Source of the DNA: Bacillota bacterium | GTDB taxonomy: Bacteria; Bacillota; Clostridia; Oscillospirales; Ruminococcaceae | NCBI GenBank assembly: GCA_029550985.1 | Contig: JAKPGH010000220.1 | Location: forward strand, 1-33,455 | DNA: 33,455 nt | Direction: 5' to 3' | Shown here: one piece after another, positions 1 to 9,733 of the stretch | Layout of the letters: every line of letters begins with the position of its first letter | How positions within the stretch are numbered: the first letter of the stretch is position 1 | Notes under the pieces: generated by a model | What the model saw: only the letters and a program-made list of their open reading frames with translations | The model's database searches: none | What the model was told of the DNA's origin: nothing | Program-made: the position numbers and the translations under genes

Positions 1-667
1 CGCCCAGCGTCTTGGCGGACACTGTGGAAGATGTACCATACACCTGATTGGTGCGCTTCCTCGCCCGTACCCGCACCGAGTAGGTGGTGTTCGGGGAAAG
101 CGAAGAAAGGGTAATACTGGCGCTGGTGCCTGCTGTGGTGGAAAACGGCGTCCATGTGCTGCCACCGTTCAGACTATATTGCCATATATCCGATGTGGCC
201 GAGGAGGACGCAGAAATCGTAAAGCCGTTGGCGGTAATGTTGGAAACCGAGCAGGATACCGTAGGCGCTGTCCGGTCAATGCTGTTCAGGGTAACGGTAG
301 TGGAGGCCGTAATGGTTCCGATGGATACCCCGGAATAAGTACCGGAAAAGCGCCAAGAAGCGGATAATGCCACCCCGCTTTTGGTGCCATTTGCGTTGTG
401 GTTGACCCGCACTGTTTTTGTTTTGAGCAGCTTCTTTTTCCAGCCGCTGCTATAATCTTCAATGGCGGGCACAGTATAGGTTTCACTTACACCGTTGATG
501 GAGATGGTGGAGTCGCTTCGAGCGCCCACATCGAGGGTGTAGTACGAAAGATAAACTTTAAGGGTTACGTCCGTATAGTTCCCCGTGATGCTCTGCGTGC
601 CGCTCCATTCACAATAAAGGCCAAAGCTGGAAACGGGATAATTCTGAAAGGTTCCACTAAGCGCCAT
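1..667 (-). CDS. Tail fibre/structural protein with FN3-like repeat (3' end truncated by window edge)
   Basis: Not in the ORF track because it runs off the window. ATG at 667 after GGAGGTGGAAT; open to position 1; MALSGTFQNYPVSSFGLYCEWSGTQSITGNYTDVTLKVYLSYYTLDVG...SLSPNTTYSVRVRARKRTNQVYGTSS is a DUF859/FN3-type phage fibre pattern. Confidence 0.8.
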   Translation of the reverse strand, partial: MALSGTFQNYPVSSFGLYCEWSGTQSITGNYTDVTLKVYLSYYTLDVGARSDSTISINGVSETYTVPAIEDYSSGWKKKLLKTKTVRVNHNANGTKSGVALSASWRFSGTYSGVSIGTITASTTVTLNSIDRTAPTVSCSVSNITANGFTISASSSATSDIWQYSLNGGSTWTPFSTTAGTSASITLSSLSPNTTYSVRVRARKRTNQVYGTSSTVSAKTLG

Positions 668-678
668 ATTCCACCTCC

Positions 679-3060
679 TCAGTCCAAAATCACGATGTTC
701 AGCCCTTGCGAGGCCGTTGCCATGGGGACAAATTTGGTCTTGCCCACAGTCAGCTCACCATCTACCACGGTTTTCTTAGTGAGGGTTTCGTCTTTGTTCA
801 GCGAGAAAATTTTCTCGTCGTTGTAGTAGCCGGAAAATTCCGTATTATTGATAACCGTCCGCTGGGCCGAGTCTGCATTAGAAACCTCGATGCCGCGCCG
901 GTCAATTTTTACCTCAGAGGTATATATCTCGTTGGGCGCAGGCGTCCATTTATGGAGAGAGGTTCCCTCCGTCAGCATAATGTCGGAAACAAACAAGCTG
1001 GCATCGCGGGAATAAATTCTGATGGTGATAACGCTGTCCTGCACATCCGGCAGAACGGCGGTATATTCCGTCCACTCAAAGGCTTCGGAAGTATTGAATA
1101 AGTCGATCTCCGTATCCCCATTGATGATGGCCCGGACATAGGCATTATAAGTGGAGGTTTTCTTCGCCTTCACCGTCAGCCGGTAGGATTGCCCCGGCAC
1201 AATGCTATCCACTATCTGCGTCAGCGTACTGTATGCGTTCAATTGAAAGCAGGAGTTGGAAACAGTGCTGTTCTTGGTTTCAGCGCCTTGCTGGGCGGTA
1301 ATCGTTCCGGCATACGTCCAGTCATCCGAAAGGCCGTTTAAGCCGGCTGAATTGCGAACGAAGTTGATGCCGCCACTGTACTGCTCCTGCATGGTGAGGG
1401 ATAGCCCATCCACGGATTGTTGAAGCTGGGACATCTGGCTTTCCATCGCCTGTACCCGCTCCTGCTCCTCGGAAAGCTCTCCACCCACCGTTTCCACGGA
1501 CTCGGTGAGGCTTGCCACAAAGCTATTCAAGCCATCAATGGATTGCTGAAACTGGCTCACCCGTCCATTGACTTCTTCCAGAGAGCTTGTGGTGGCATAG
1601 GCGCTGAACATGACCTCGCCGGATTCCAGATCCCAATAGGACGAGCCATCTTGGGATTGGATTACCCCGGCCTTAATAATGTTCGCAATCAGGGAGCCGG
1701 AGGTGATGAAGTCCGCCACGATCTGCCCATCGGCAGTGATAGCGGTTTCATAGGGGCCGTTGTAGCCATTGCTGGAAAAGCCAAGCCCCTGCACATTCCA
1801 GCGCCATACATTGACCGCGTCCTCAATGGAGGGCTGGTCTAAAATCAGCAGCTCGTAAGGCTGCCCATTTTCGCTGTCTGTATGCAGCACCACATAGCCA
1901 CCAGCTTGGCCGGTGATGCGGTTGGTGGCATTGTTGATCGCCGAAGAAATCAGCCTCGGAAAGTGGCCCACGGTTTCCTGCACCTGTTCCACCGAAGATT
2001 GGATTTCAGAGAACGAGGTAATCATGCTGGATTTTTCGCTGCCGAGCGTAATGCTGGTGTATCTCTCCGCCAGCGTATCGTAGACCGTCTGGATCACCTT
2101 GGCGGTAGCGGATACCCCCAGCACCGTATGGCGCACTGAAACGGTATCGCACAGGGATACCCGCTCCAAGAGTGCAGAATATTCCGGCTGCTTCCACAAG
2201 GGCTGAAAACTTATCTTTAACGTGGGCACAGTCGTACCCAGCGGGTTTTCCTCCAAGTAGGCTTCCGCCACTTCCCGCAGCATATCTCCGGTGATCTCCA
2301 CACCGCTCTCGAAGCGGTCTGTGAAATCCATAATCAGCACTTTGGAGCGGGTCATTTCCTCGTTGGTAATCGGGAGGGTTTCCTCCGGCAGCGTCACCAC
2401 CGTTTCTTCGTCCTCTACCGTGTAAACAGCATACGGCAGCAGGTCGGTATAAACGGAGGAATTATCCTCGTCCTGTTCCAGCTCGGTCAGGTTCTTGCCG
2501 TATTCAATCACGACCCCGGTATTCTGGCCCCGGTGCGTATGAAATTTTACCGTGAAATTATCCCACTCATATTCTCCATGCCATTTAGAAAGCATAGAGC
2601 CAGCCGAACCGCCAAGACAGGAACGGACGCTTTGCGGCTGTACCACAGAAAACTCTTTTGCCTCGCTGTAATCCGTCCACCCTGTAAATCGGCTGTCCCC
2701 AGCAAGGATCTGGTTCAGGAGCAGCGCCGGGGAACGGCTTTCCGTTGAAAAAGGCATCACCGGCACGTTGGCAAGGTCATAGCTGATATGCTGTGCATAG
2801 ACCGACACCACGCCGTTCATGGGCTTTGTGATCCGGTAAATACGAAACGCCTGCTCCTCGGAGGTATCGTTGGGCTTTGCTTTGATGATCCGCTCTTTGG
2901 CAATTTGTCCGTAATGCTGCCCATCCACCGGGTAGCGGAGCAGGCACTCGAACAGGCCGTTGCGCTCCTCCGTAACTTCACAGGAGATGGTATCGGTCAG
3001 GGTTCCAATCCCAAAGGTGGAAAAGCTGGCAGTATTGGAAGCATATAAAACCGGGATCAT
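679..3060 (-). CDS. Phage tail endopeptidase/tail spike-like protein (Prophage_tail/gp18-like)
   Basis: Long ORF (track start 3072, likely MIPVLYASN start 3060) directly after the distal tail gene; coiled-coil middle and carbohydrate-binding-like C-terminal region. Confidence 0.8.
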   Translation of the reverse strand: MIPVLYASNTASFSTFGIGTLTDTISCEVTEERNGLFECLLRYPVDGQHYGQIAKERIIKAKPNDTSEEQAFRIYRITKPMNGVVSVYAQHISYDLANVPVMPFSTESRSPALLLNQILAGDSRFTGWTDYSEAKEFSVVQPQSVRSCLGGSAGSMLSKWHGEYEWDNFTVKFHTHRGQNTGVVIEYGKNLTELEQDEDNSSVYTDLLPYAVYTVEDEETVVTLPEETLPITNEEMTRSKVLIMDFTDRFESGVEITGDMLREVAEAYLEENPLGTTVPTLKISFQPLWKQPEYSALLERVSLCDTVSVRHTVLGVSATAKVIQTVYDTLAERYTSITLGSEKSSMITSFSEIQSSVEQVQETVGHFPRLISSAINNATNRITGQAGGYVVLHTDSENGQPYELLILDQPSIEDAVNVWRWNVQGLGFSSNGYNGPYETAITADGQIVADFITSGSLIANIIKAGVIQSQDGSSYWDLESGEVMFSAYATTSSLEEVNGRVSQFQQSIDGLNSFVASLTESVETVGGELSEEQERVQAMESQMSQLQQSVDGLSLTMQEQYSGGINFVRNSAGLNGLSDDWTYAGTITAQQGAETKNSTVSNSCFQLNAYSTLTQIVDSIVPGQSYRLTVKAKKTSTYNAYVRAIINGDTEIDLFNTSEAFEWTEYTAVLPDVQDSVITIRIYSRDASLFVSDIMLTEGTSLHKWTPAPNEIYTSEVKIDRRGIEVSNADSAQRTVINNTEFSGYYNDEKIFSLNKDETLTKKTVVDGELTVGKTKFVPMATASQGLNIVILD

Positions 3061-3788
3061 AACGTACACCACCTTGGGGTAACAGCGAGAGCAGTAATGC
3101 CGCCGGAAAAGGACAATGTATTGTCGCCGGGGTATAGCAGCGGAAAACCGCTCCCCGTTACGGTATCGTTTTTGAGCAGGGTGTCTTTATAGAAGTTCAT
3201 CTGCTCAGAGTCGGCCTCCACATAGCCATCTATATCTGAAAAAGTCCATGTGCGGTTTGAACCGGCTGATTGTATGGTGAGGGTGCCTTCGCCGCTGCCC
3301 GTTATGCGGAGATACGGGCGGCTGGTAAACGGAAAGGGATTATTGAGTACCTCCCCGGAGGTCGCCACAGAAACGCTCTCGTTTCCAGCCTCACTATACC
3401 GGAAGGGCTTGCAGGAAAAATTCACAGTGAAGCTCCCGATCCGGTTGAGTTGCTCCTCAATATCCAATCCTTCCTTGATTACGCCATACCGGACAAAGCC
3501 GGTATCATAGGAGTCCGTGATGGGGTGATACCGATCCGGCTCTGCGAAAAGCCAGCCACGGATGGCCCGGAGGGTATCTGCAAGACTCTGGATCGTCCGA
3601 TGGGCCACAAAGGCCGTATAGGACACCGATGCGTTGGCAAAGCGGTTATTTGGAATAATGAGGTCGCCGTTTCTGCCGGGGATTGCTTGAAAAGTCGCGT
3701 CAAAAGCAGGGGCGGAAAAAACATTTTTGCTCTCGATATGCAGCCCAAAGTCTGCGGAGCTTTGCCCGTTATAAGTAAAAAAGTTCAT
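3057..3788 (-). CDS. Distal tail protein (Dit/siphovirus tail component family)
   Basis: MNFFTYNGQSSADFGLHIESKNVFSAPAFDATFQAIPGRNGDL; characteristic N-terminus and position after the tape measure. Confidence 0.85.
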   Translation of the reverse strand: MNFFTYNGQSSADFGLHIESKNVFSAPAFDATFQAIPGRNGDLIIPNNRFANASVSYTAFVAHRTIQSLADTLRAIRGWLFAEPDRYHPITDSYDTGFVRYGVIKEGLDIEEQLNRIGSFTVNFSCKPFRYSEAGNESVSVATSGEVLNNPFPFTSRPYLRITGSGEGTLTIQSAGSNRTWTFSDIDGYVEADSEQMNFYKDTLLKNDTVTGSGFPLLYPGDNTLSFSGGITALAVTPRWCTL

Positions 3789-6730
3789 GCAAATACCACC
3801 CCTTTCCGCATGGCAAACTGGCTCGCGGTTTCCATGACCTCGTTGGTGAGCTGGCGAATATCCTCCACGCCATAGTTGTTAAAGTTCGTAATATTCAGCA
3901 CAATGGCAAAGCCGCTGGTTCCCGTTGCGCCAGCCATGGCCGAGGCCGCCGCTTTGCCGAAGTTGCTGCCCACGGAGAAATCCGTCGGCAAGGCAGTCTG
4001 CATCCCTTCTGCCAGCTCGTTCATCACGCCATCAATATCCTTGCTCATGGCTTTTGCGGCATTGACAGCCTGCCCACCATTGTCCTCAATGGAACCGGCA
4101 AGGCCCTTGACGAGCATTTCACCAACCCATGCCATCTCCTTGGAAGGCGAATTGATGCCGAAGAAGCTGCAAATACCGTCCCAAATCCCGGAAATCCAGC
4201 CAGACACCTTATCCCAAATCCAGCCTGCAAGGCTCTGGATACCAGACCAAAGGCCCTGCACAATGTTTTTGCCGACATTGACGATCTGGCCCATGGAGGA
4301 GGTAAAGGCATTGACAATCCCCGCAATGATCTGCGGCACCGCTTTGACAATCTCCACGATGATCGTGGGCAGGTTTTGGATCAGCGACACAAATAGCCGA
4401 ACGCCTGCCTGAATGATTTGCGGGATGCTGTTGATAATGGCATTAACCAGCGAGGAGATGATCTGCGGGATCGCCTGCAAAATGGTGGTGATGATGGTCG
4501 GCAGGTTTTGGATAAGAGAAACCAGCAGCCGTACACCAGCGTCGATAATCTGCGGGATGGAGTTAAGCACCGCCGTGACAATGCCATCTATAATCTGCGG
4601 GATTGCCGCCACAATAGCCGAGATGATTTCCGGCAGGGCCTCTACCAAAGAGGTCAAAAGCTGGATGCCCGCCTCAATGATCTGCGGGATAGAGTCCAGC
4701 AGGAATGTGACGATGGCCGTAATGATCTCCGGCAGGGCTGCAATCAAGACAGGGATTGCGTCCAGAAGCCCCTGCGCAAGCCCGGTAATGAGCTGCAAGG
4801 CTGCGTCCAACAAAAGCGGCAGATTTTCAATCAGCGTTTGCGCAATCAGCATGACCGCCTGAACAATGGATGGGATCAATGTAGGCGCAGCCTGCGCTAA
4901 GCCCGTCGCCAGTGTGGCGATCACCTGAACCGCTGCCTCCATGATTTGAGGCAGGCTCATTAAAATTCCCTGTACCAAGGTCAGCACTAATTGCAGCGCC
5001 CCCTCAGTCAGTAGAGGCAGGGCCGCCACCAGCCCATTGAGCAAGGTGAGGATGATATTTGTCGCGGATTCGATCAGCAGGGGCAGGTTCGTCATAATGG
5101 CCGAGCCGATGCTCGTCACAATGTTCATGCCCAGTTCGAGGAATACCGGCATCTTTTCCAGAATGATATTCAGGACACCCTCAATAGCGGAGCCAATAGC
5201 AAGGCCGATCTGTTCAAAGTTCCCGTTGGCTGCGTTGATTTCGTTCCCCAGCGTAGAGAATACATCGGTGATCCCTGCTGACATCTCACTGGCCAAAGGC
5301 AGGAAAACGCCCTGAATAGAGCGTTTTGTCCCTTCAATGGCAGAGTCCAGATTGTCATACTTGATCTGGTTGATTTGAGAGAGGGCATCATAGGTGCGGC
5401 CCGCGCCATCTTCCATGCTGGCCAGTACCGGCAGGACGTTGGCCTGCAAATCCTCAAATTGCGTGCCGAACAGGTTGACCGCCGCCGTATTCTTGGCGAT
5501 GGGGTCGTCCATATCGTCCAGTGCGTTGACGACCTCGAAAAATGCCTGCCGGGCGGTATCGCCGCCAGCGGCAAAGCGGGCCGCCATTGCGTCCGCATCC
5601 ATCCCCAGCGCCTGAAAGGCTTGGGTGGTGGTGTCGCTGCCATCCTTGACGCGCAGGTTAAATTCCTTGACCGCATCACCCACCTTATCGATTGAAAAAA
5701 CACCGGCCTCCGCACCGCTGATAAGGCCGCTCACAAATTCATCGGCAGAGAGGCCAAGGGCAGCGTATTGCGCCGAGTATTCGTTCAGGGTGTCGAGCAG
5801 GTCGCCGTTTTGATCCGCACCGTTTTGTGCGCCCACCGCGATGATGTTATAGGCTTCTTCGGCAGTTACACCGAAGTTTTTCATCAGGGCGCTGGCTGCG
5901 CGGGCGGACTCCTGCAAGTCATAGCCAAAGGTGTCCCGAAGGGCAAAGCCAGATTCAGTGGCCTTTTGCAGATCATCATCCATAAGGCCGGTGGTTCGCC
6001 GGACAACGGAAAGCCCTTCCGCCACATCCTCCAAGCTGTCGCCGAAGTTGTTTGTATAGACCTTCCGGGCGGTTTCGCCGAGGGCCTCCAATTCTGCGCC
6101 GGTAGCACCGGTGGAAGCGGAAATCTGGTTGACCGCCTGATTGTACTCGTCGCCGAGCTGTACGAGGCCCACACCTGCGGAAACGGCAGCGGCTCCAATC
6201 GCCACCACAGCGGCAGCGACAACCGCACCGATGGTCTTAGCAATACTGCCCAGCTTTTCAAATCTGCCACCTGCATCGTCAGCATTATCCGCGCTCTCTA
6301 CAAGGGAGTCCCCAAAATCGTCGGCTTGGTCGCCTGCATCGTCCATGGCGTTTCCGGCTTCCTCTAAGGCCCGGTTATTATCCGCCAGCTCCCGCTCCAT
6401 CTCATTGAGGGTGGCCTGCGCATTATTGAGCTGGGTTTGCCATTGCTTTGTGCGCCTGTCATTTTCCCCGAAGGAGTTTGTGGCGTTTTCCAGCGCCTGC
6501 TGCAAGGTGCTGATTTTCTGGCGCTGGGTATCAATCTCTTGATTGAGGACGCGGTTCCGGGCGGAAAGGGCCTCCACGGATTTATCCTGCTTGTCAAACT
6601 GAGAGGCCACGAGGTTCATTTCCGAGCCAAGCACCTTAAAAGTCTGGTTGATTTCCGCTAAAGCCTTCTTAAATTCTTTTTCGCCTTCAACACCGATTTT
6701 CAGCCCAAAATTGTCCGCCACGGATACCAC
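3785..6730 (-). CDS. Tail tape measure protein
   Basis: 981 aa, long coiled-coil N-terminus, hydrophobic tandem repeats, position between tail chaperones and Dit. Confidence 0.9.
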   Translation of the reverse strand: MVSVADNFGLKIGVEGEKEFKKALAEINQTFKVLGSEMNLVASQFDKQDKSVEALSARNRVLNQEIDTQRQKISTLQQALENATNSFGENDRRTKQWQTQLNNAQATLNEMERELADNNRALEEAGNAMDDAGDQADDFGDSLVESADNADDAGGRFEKLGSIAKTIGAVVAAAVVAIGAAAVSAGVGLVQLGDEYNQAVNQISASTGATGAELEALGETARKVYTNNFGDSLEDVAEGLSVVRRTTGLMDDDLQKATESGFALRDTFGYDLQESARAASALMKNFGVTAEEAYNIIAVGAQNGADQNGDLLDTLNEYSAQYAALGLSADEFVSGLISGAEAGVFSIDKVGDAVKEFNLRVKDGSDTTTQAFQALGMDADAMAARFAAGGDTARQAFFEVVNALDDMDDPIAKNTAAVNLFGTQFEDLQANVLPVLASMEDGAGRTYDALSQINQIKYDNLDSAIEGTKRSIQGVFLPLASEMSAGITDVFSTLGNEINAANGNFEQIGLAIGSAIEGVLNIILEKMPVFLELGMNIVTSIGSAIMTNLPLLIESATNIILTLLNGLVAALPLLTEGALQLVLTLVQGILMSLPQIMEAAVQVIATLATGLAQAAPTLIPSIVQAVMLIAQTLIENLPLLLDAALQLITGLAQGLLDAIPVLIAALPEIITAIVTFLLDSIPQIIEAGIQLLTSLVEALPEIISAIVAAIPQIIDGIVTAVLNSIPQIIDAGVRLLVSLIQNLPTIITTILQAIPQIISSLVNAIINSIPQIIQAGVRLFVSLIQNLPTIIVEIVKAVPQIIAGIVNAFTSSMGQIVNVGKNIVQGLWSGIQSLAGWIWDKVSGWISGIWDGICSFFGINSPSKEMAWVGEMLVKGLAGSIEDNGGQAVNAAKAMSKDIDGVMNELAEGMQTALPTDFSVGSNFGKAAASAMAGATGTSGFAIVLNITNFNNYGVEDIRQLTNEVMETASQFAMRKGVVFA

Positions 6731-6754
6731 CTCCTTCCTCCGGCGAGGGCAGTC

Positions 6755-6964
6755 TTAAATTCCAGCCGGGATAATATCGTCAATGAACAGTTCCCGCTTG
6801 GGCTTGCTGATCCCGGTAAACTGCTTGTGGCACTCCCATAAATCCAGCAGATACCCGAAAGGCATCAGCCACGCTTCCTCCTCAGAGCGCCGCAGGGGAA
6901 CCGTTGCATAATAAATCAGTCGGGTAAACAACTCCTCGTCGCTTACCCGACCGGCACGTTTTTT
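6755..6964 (-). CDS. -1 frame extension of tail assembly chaperone (gpGT-like)
   Basis: Open -1 frame from slippery A AAA AAC (plus 6958-6964) to TAA at 6755-6757: KKRAGRVSDEELFTRLIYYATVPLRRSEEEAWLMPFGYLLDLWECHKQFTGISKPKRELFIDDIIPAGI. Confidence 0.8.
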   Translation of the reverse strand, partial: KKRAGRVSDEELFTRLIYYATVPLRRSEEEAWLMPFGYLLDLWECHKQFTGISKPKRELFIDDIIPAGI

Positions 6965-7332
6965 GGATCGGCCTCGCTTTCGATGTTCCGCTTCGTACCC
7001 CGGAACATGGCCTCCATGATTGCGTCCTTATAGGTTGCCAGCTCCAAAGGCGAAGTCAGAAGTTCGACCTCCTCCTCGGTGAGCAGGGGCTTCGGATCAT
7101 CCTTGTGGCGCAGGTTATAAATTAAAACGCTCTGGTTTGCCATGAGGGCAATCAGCCAGATGATCTCGTCCAGCGCCATCTCAAAATTTTCCGATTTCAT
7201 CAGCTTGGTGCCGAGATTTTCCAGACCGCCGTACCGCTTGGCGATCTCCTTGGTGGCTCTGGTCGTCAGCAGCAGCTCATAGGTTTCTCCGCCGATCTGA
7301 ATAGCTGCGGCGCGTTCATTTTGCTCCATCAT
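6943..7332 (-). CDS. Tail assembly chaperone (gpG-like)
   Basis: 129 aa ORF between major tail protein and tape measure; ends just after slippery heptamer. Confidence 0.8.
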   Translation of the reverse strand: MMEQNERAAAIQIGGETYELLLTTRATKEIAKRYGGLENLGTKLMKSENFEMALDEIIWLIALMANQSVLIYNLRHKDDPKPLLTEEEVELLTSPLELATYKDAIMEAMFRGTKRNIESEADPKNVPVG

Positions 7333-7922
7333 GCAACCTCCTCTGTATAGTCAGGCTCATAAACCTCCGTGTACCAGCCGGTGATAACACTGGACTCCAC
7401 CGCAGCATCGTCCTCATTGACCTCGGCCTTCCAAGGATGCTCGTTCTTTCCGTCCAGCTTATTGCGGCGCATGACTGTCCCCTCAATCGTCGGGGTGGAA
7501 AACTCGATAGAATCTCCCTTGGTCGTCAGGTTGGTGGAAGGCACCGCAAATTTCACCCGGTAGAGCCAGAAATATCGGTAAGTGCCGTTTGCCTTGCGGG
7601 CGCGAAAGCCCACCGCCACCGGTGCGCCATCATTCTCGCTGGAAGAAATCAAAACACCGTTTGCGTCAATCTTTGCCCCGGTAAGCGCCTCGGCAGCGGC
7701 CACGCCAATATCGTCCACCCCGAGGGAAAGGGTGCCGCTCTTAAATTCCTTTACAATCTCCGCCGCGCCATCGTCGGCATACAGCGTGGCTTCATTCAGT
7801 TCGATGGAAAGCTCCGCTGTCATTGCCTTGGCCAGCATGACAGGGGTGCCGTATTCTTCGTCGCCGTTTTCATCCTCGGTGATCGGGGCGTAAAACAGCT
7901 TGTCAAGGCCAATCGTCGCCAT
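7329..7922 (-). CDS. Major tail protein
   Basis: MATIGLDKLFYAPITEDENGDEEYG...; typical phi13-type major tail protein; ORF track start 7958 is upstream of the likely start. Confidence 0.85.
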   Translation of the reverse strand: MATIGLDKLFYAPITEDENGDEEYGTPVMLAKAMTAELSIELNEATLYADDGAAEIVKEFKSGTLSLGVDDIGVAAAEALTGAKIDANGVLISSSENDGAPVAVGFRARKANGTYRYFWLYRVKFAVPSTNLTTKGDSIEFSTPTIEGTVMRRNKLDGKNEHPWKAEVNEDDAAVESSVITGWYTEVYEPDYTEEVA

Positions 7923-7926
7923 GTAT

Positions 7927-8268
7927 TCAATCCTCCATTCCGTAATGTTTCGCCACATCTATGGCGTAATGGTGAAAGCCGGTGTCGTCCTCATGGCCGA
8001 TATACCGGCGATCCGTGATAACAAAATCCGCACCCAGCAGGGCGCGGATCATCGCGTTTTTTTGCTTGGTGTAGCTTCCCTTGTTGAAATAGGACAGCCG
8101 GGCCTCCTGTATGTCATAGAGCGGGGCGTTATCCCCATGGAGGCCAAAGCTGTCCCCGAGAGGCGTAATCACCAGATATTCGTCCGGCGGGGTATCGCTG
8201 AAAACGCCGGTTTCTATGGGAATCCCCAAAGGCAGCAGGCAGGTGTTCAAATCTTCCAACAGGCTCAA
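7927..8268 (-). CDS. Tail terminator/completion-like protein
   Basis: 113 aa ORF in conserved position between gp10-like and major tail genes. Confidence 0.65.
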   Translation of the reverse strand: MSLLEDLNTCLLPLGIPIETGVFSDTPPDEYLVITPLGDSFGLHGDNAPLYDIQEARLSYFNKGSYTKQKNAMIRALLGADFVITDRRYIGHEDDTGFHHYAIDVAKHYGMED

Positions 8269-8696
8269 ATTTCCTCCACCTCCTGCTCAAACGTCCGCTT
8301 CATCGCCTCAATGCAGGGAGCGCGGGAGGCGGTGCGGGCGGGCTTTAAGAAAGGCTTTGCCGGCTGGCCGCTCTTGCCGTATTCCAGCACGTTGGCGATC
8401 ATGGCGTTGCTGCGGCCATCCGAGCGCGGTTCGGCAAAACCTACCTTCACGTTGTAATTGCCTTCCCGGTCAATCTTGGCCGGGGAAACGCCGAGGGCGG
8501 ACACCAGCTCGCCGGTAGAGCGGGACTCCTCTTTGGTATCGCGGCCAATGACCGCCTGCAAGTTGGAGCGCACCTTTTCCAGAACGACCTCGCCGCCAGC
8601 TTCCAGCACTTTTGGAAGGATCTCGTCGGTTTTATCTCCCAGCCGGGAGAGCTTTAAGAGGAAATCCTCCGGCATTTTAATCTGTACCTTAGCCAT
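8265..8696 (-). CDS. HK97 gp10-like head-tail joining protein
   Basis: MAKVQIKMPEDFLLKLSRLGDKTDEILPKVLEAGGEVVLEKVRSNL; family pattern and synteny. Confidence 0.8.
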   Translation of the reverse strand: MAKVQIKMPEDFLLKLSRLGDKTDEILPKVLEAGGEVVLEKVRSNLQAVIGRDTKEESRSTGELVSALGVSPAKIDREGNYNVKVGFAEPRSDGRSNAMIANVLEYGKSGQPAKPFLKPARTASRAPCIEAMKRTFEQEVEEI

Positions 8697-9024
8697 TTGC
8701 CGCCACCACCTTTTTCGCTAAAATCTCCACATACATCCCGCGCCCCTTTACATCTTCCACACTGGTAATGTCATACCGGCAGCCTTCGCAGAGCAGGAAC
8801 AGCTTGGTAGAAACCACCACTCCGGGGATGGCCCGGAAGCGGAACAGGTCGGTGGCCTCCGAAAAGGCCGCCCGGTTGGCCCACCGCTCGCTGCCATGGC
8901 GGGCTTCGTGATAGGCACGAACCTCCGCCAGCACTTTATCCTGCTGCGTGGCAAACCCTTCTGCATCCTTTACCGTCTCAGTGGAAAGGAGCTGCACCGG
9001 GGTGCGCATTTTCCCGTAAGACAT
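8689..9024 (-). CDS. Phage head closure/head-tail adaptor protein
   Basis: MSYGKMRTPVQLLSTETVKDAEGFATQQDKVLAEVRAYHEARHGSERWANRAAFSEATDLFRFR; family pattern and synteny. Confidence 0.8.
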   Translation of the reverse strand: MSYGKMRTPVQLLSTETVKDAEGFATQQDKVLAEVRAYHEARHGSERWANRAAFSEATDLFRFRAIPGVVVSTKLFLLCEGCRYDITSVEDVKGRGMYVEILAKKVVAANG

Positions 9025-9027
9025 AGG

Positions 9028-9339
9028 CTACACCTGCCAATCCCGGTCAAGCCGCAGCAGCAGGTTCACCGTATTCCAAACCTGCTGCCCGGCCTGCACA
9101 TTATCTGCGAAGAAGCCGCCTGTGGAACCATCCCGACTTTCGTAGAAATGAGAGGATAGCATGATAACAGCCTGTTCTGTGGTGGGCGGCATGGGATTGT
9201 CCGCATAATGCCCGGAGGGGATATGCTGGTAACTTTCCGCATAGGAAACGGCTGCCCGGATGTATCCCCGGAGCAGCTCGTCGTCCTCGTCATGGGAAAG
9301 GATCAGGTTGTCTTTGACTTTTTGGAGCAATTCGTCCAT
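9028..9339 (-). CDS. Head-tail connector (gp6-like)
   Basis: MDELLQKVKDNLILSHDEDDELLRGYIRAAVSYAESYQ; family pattern. Confidence 0.85.
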   Translation of the reverse strand: MDELLQKVKDNLILSHDEDDELLRGYIRAAVSYAESYQHIPSGHYADNPMPPTTEQAVIMLSSHFYESRDGSTGGFFADNVQAGQQVWNTVNLLLRLDRDWQV

Positions 9340-9354
9340 GCCGCCACCTCCTTA

Positions 9355-9720
9355 TCAATCGGCAGTCATAAGGCCCGCCGCCTTCAACTTGGCGAGCAGG
9401 CCGTTAAAATCCGCAACAAGGGCCGCCACCTCTGTTGCCACACTATCAGCCTGATTGGCTGCCTTGGGAATGGTGGGAACAGAGGGATAAGTGGGGACAT
9501 ACAGGTTGCCCGCGCTATCAACCTTGACGGGTACAGTATCCCCGGAGCCTTTTGCCGCCGCTTTGACACCACCAAGCACAGAAGCCGAGGCCACCGGCAG
9601 GCTGTATGCCTCCCCTTCGGGCAGGCCGGTGACGGTAGCACCCTCTTTGATTTCGAGGGTGCCGCCGATCACCCATTTATCGCCGCCCTGTTCTGCATAG
9701 TTCTTTCCGTTGTAGCTCAT
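9355..9720 (-). CDS. Head fibre protein-like
   Basis: MSYNGKNYAEQGGDKWVIGGTLEIKEGATVTGLPEGE... SVLGGVKAAAKGSGDTVPVKVD; phage head-fibre pattern downstream of capsid. Confidence 0.75.
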   Translation of the reverse strand: MSYNGKNYAEQGGDKWVIGGTLEIKEGATVTGLPEGEAYSLPVASASVLGGVKAAAKGSGDTVPVKVDSAGNLYVPTYPSVPTIPKAANQADSVATEVAALVADFNGLLAKLKAAGLMTAD

Positions 9721-9733
9721 TCGTCAGCCCTCC

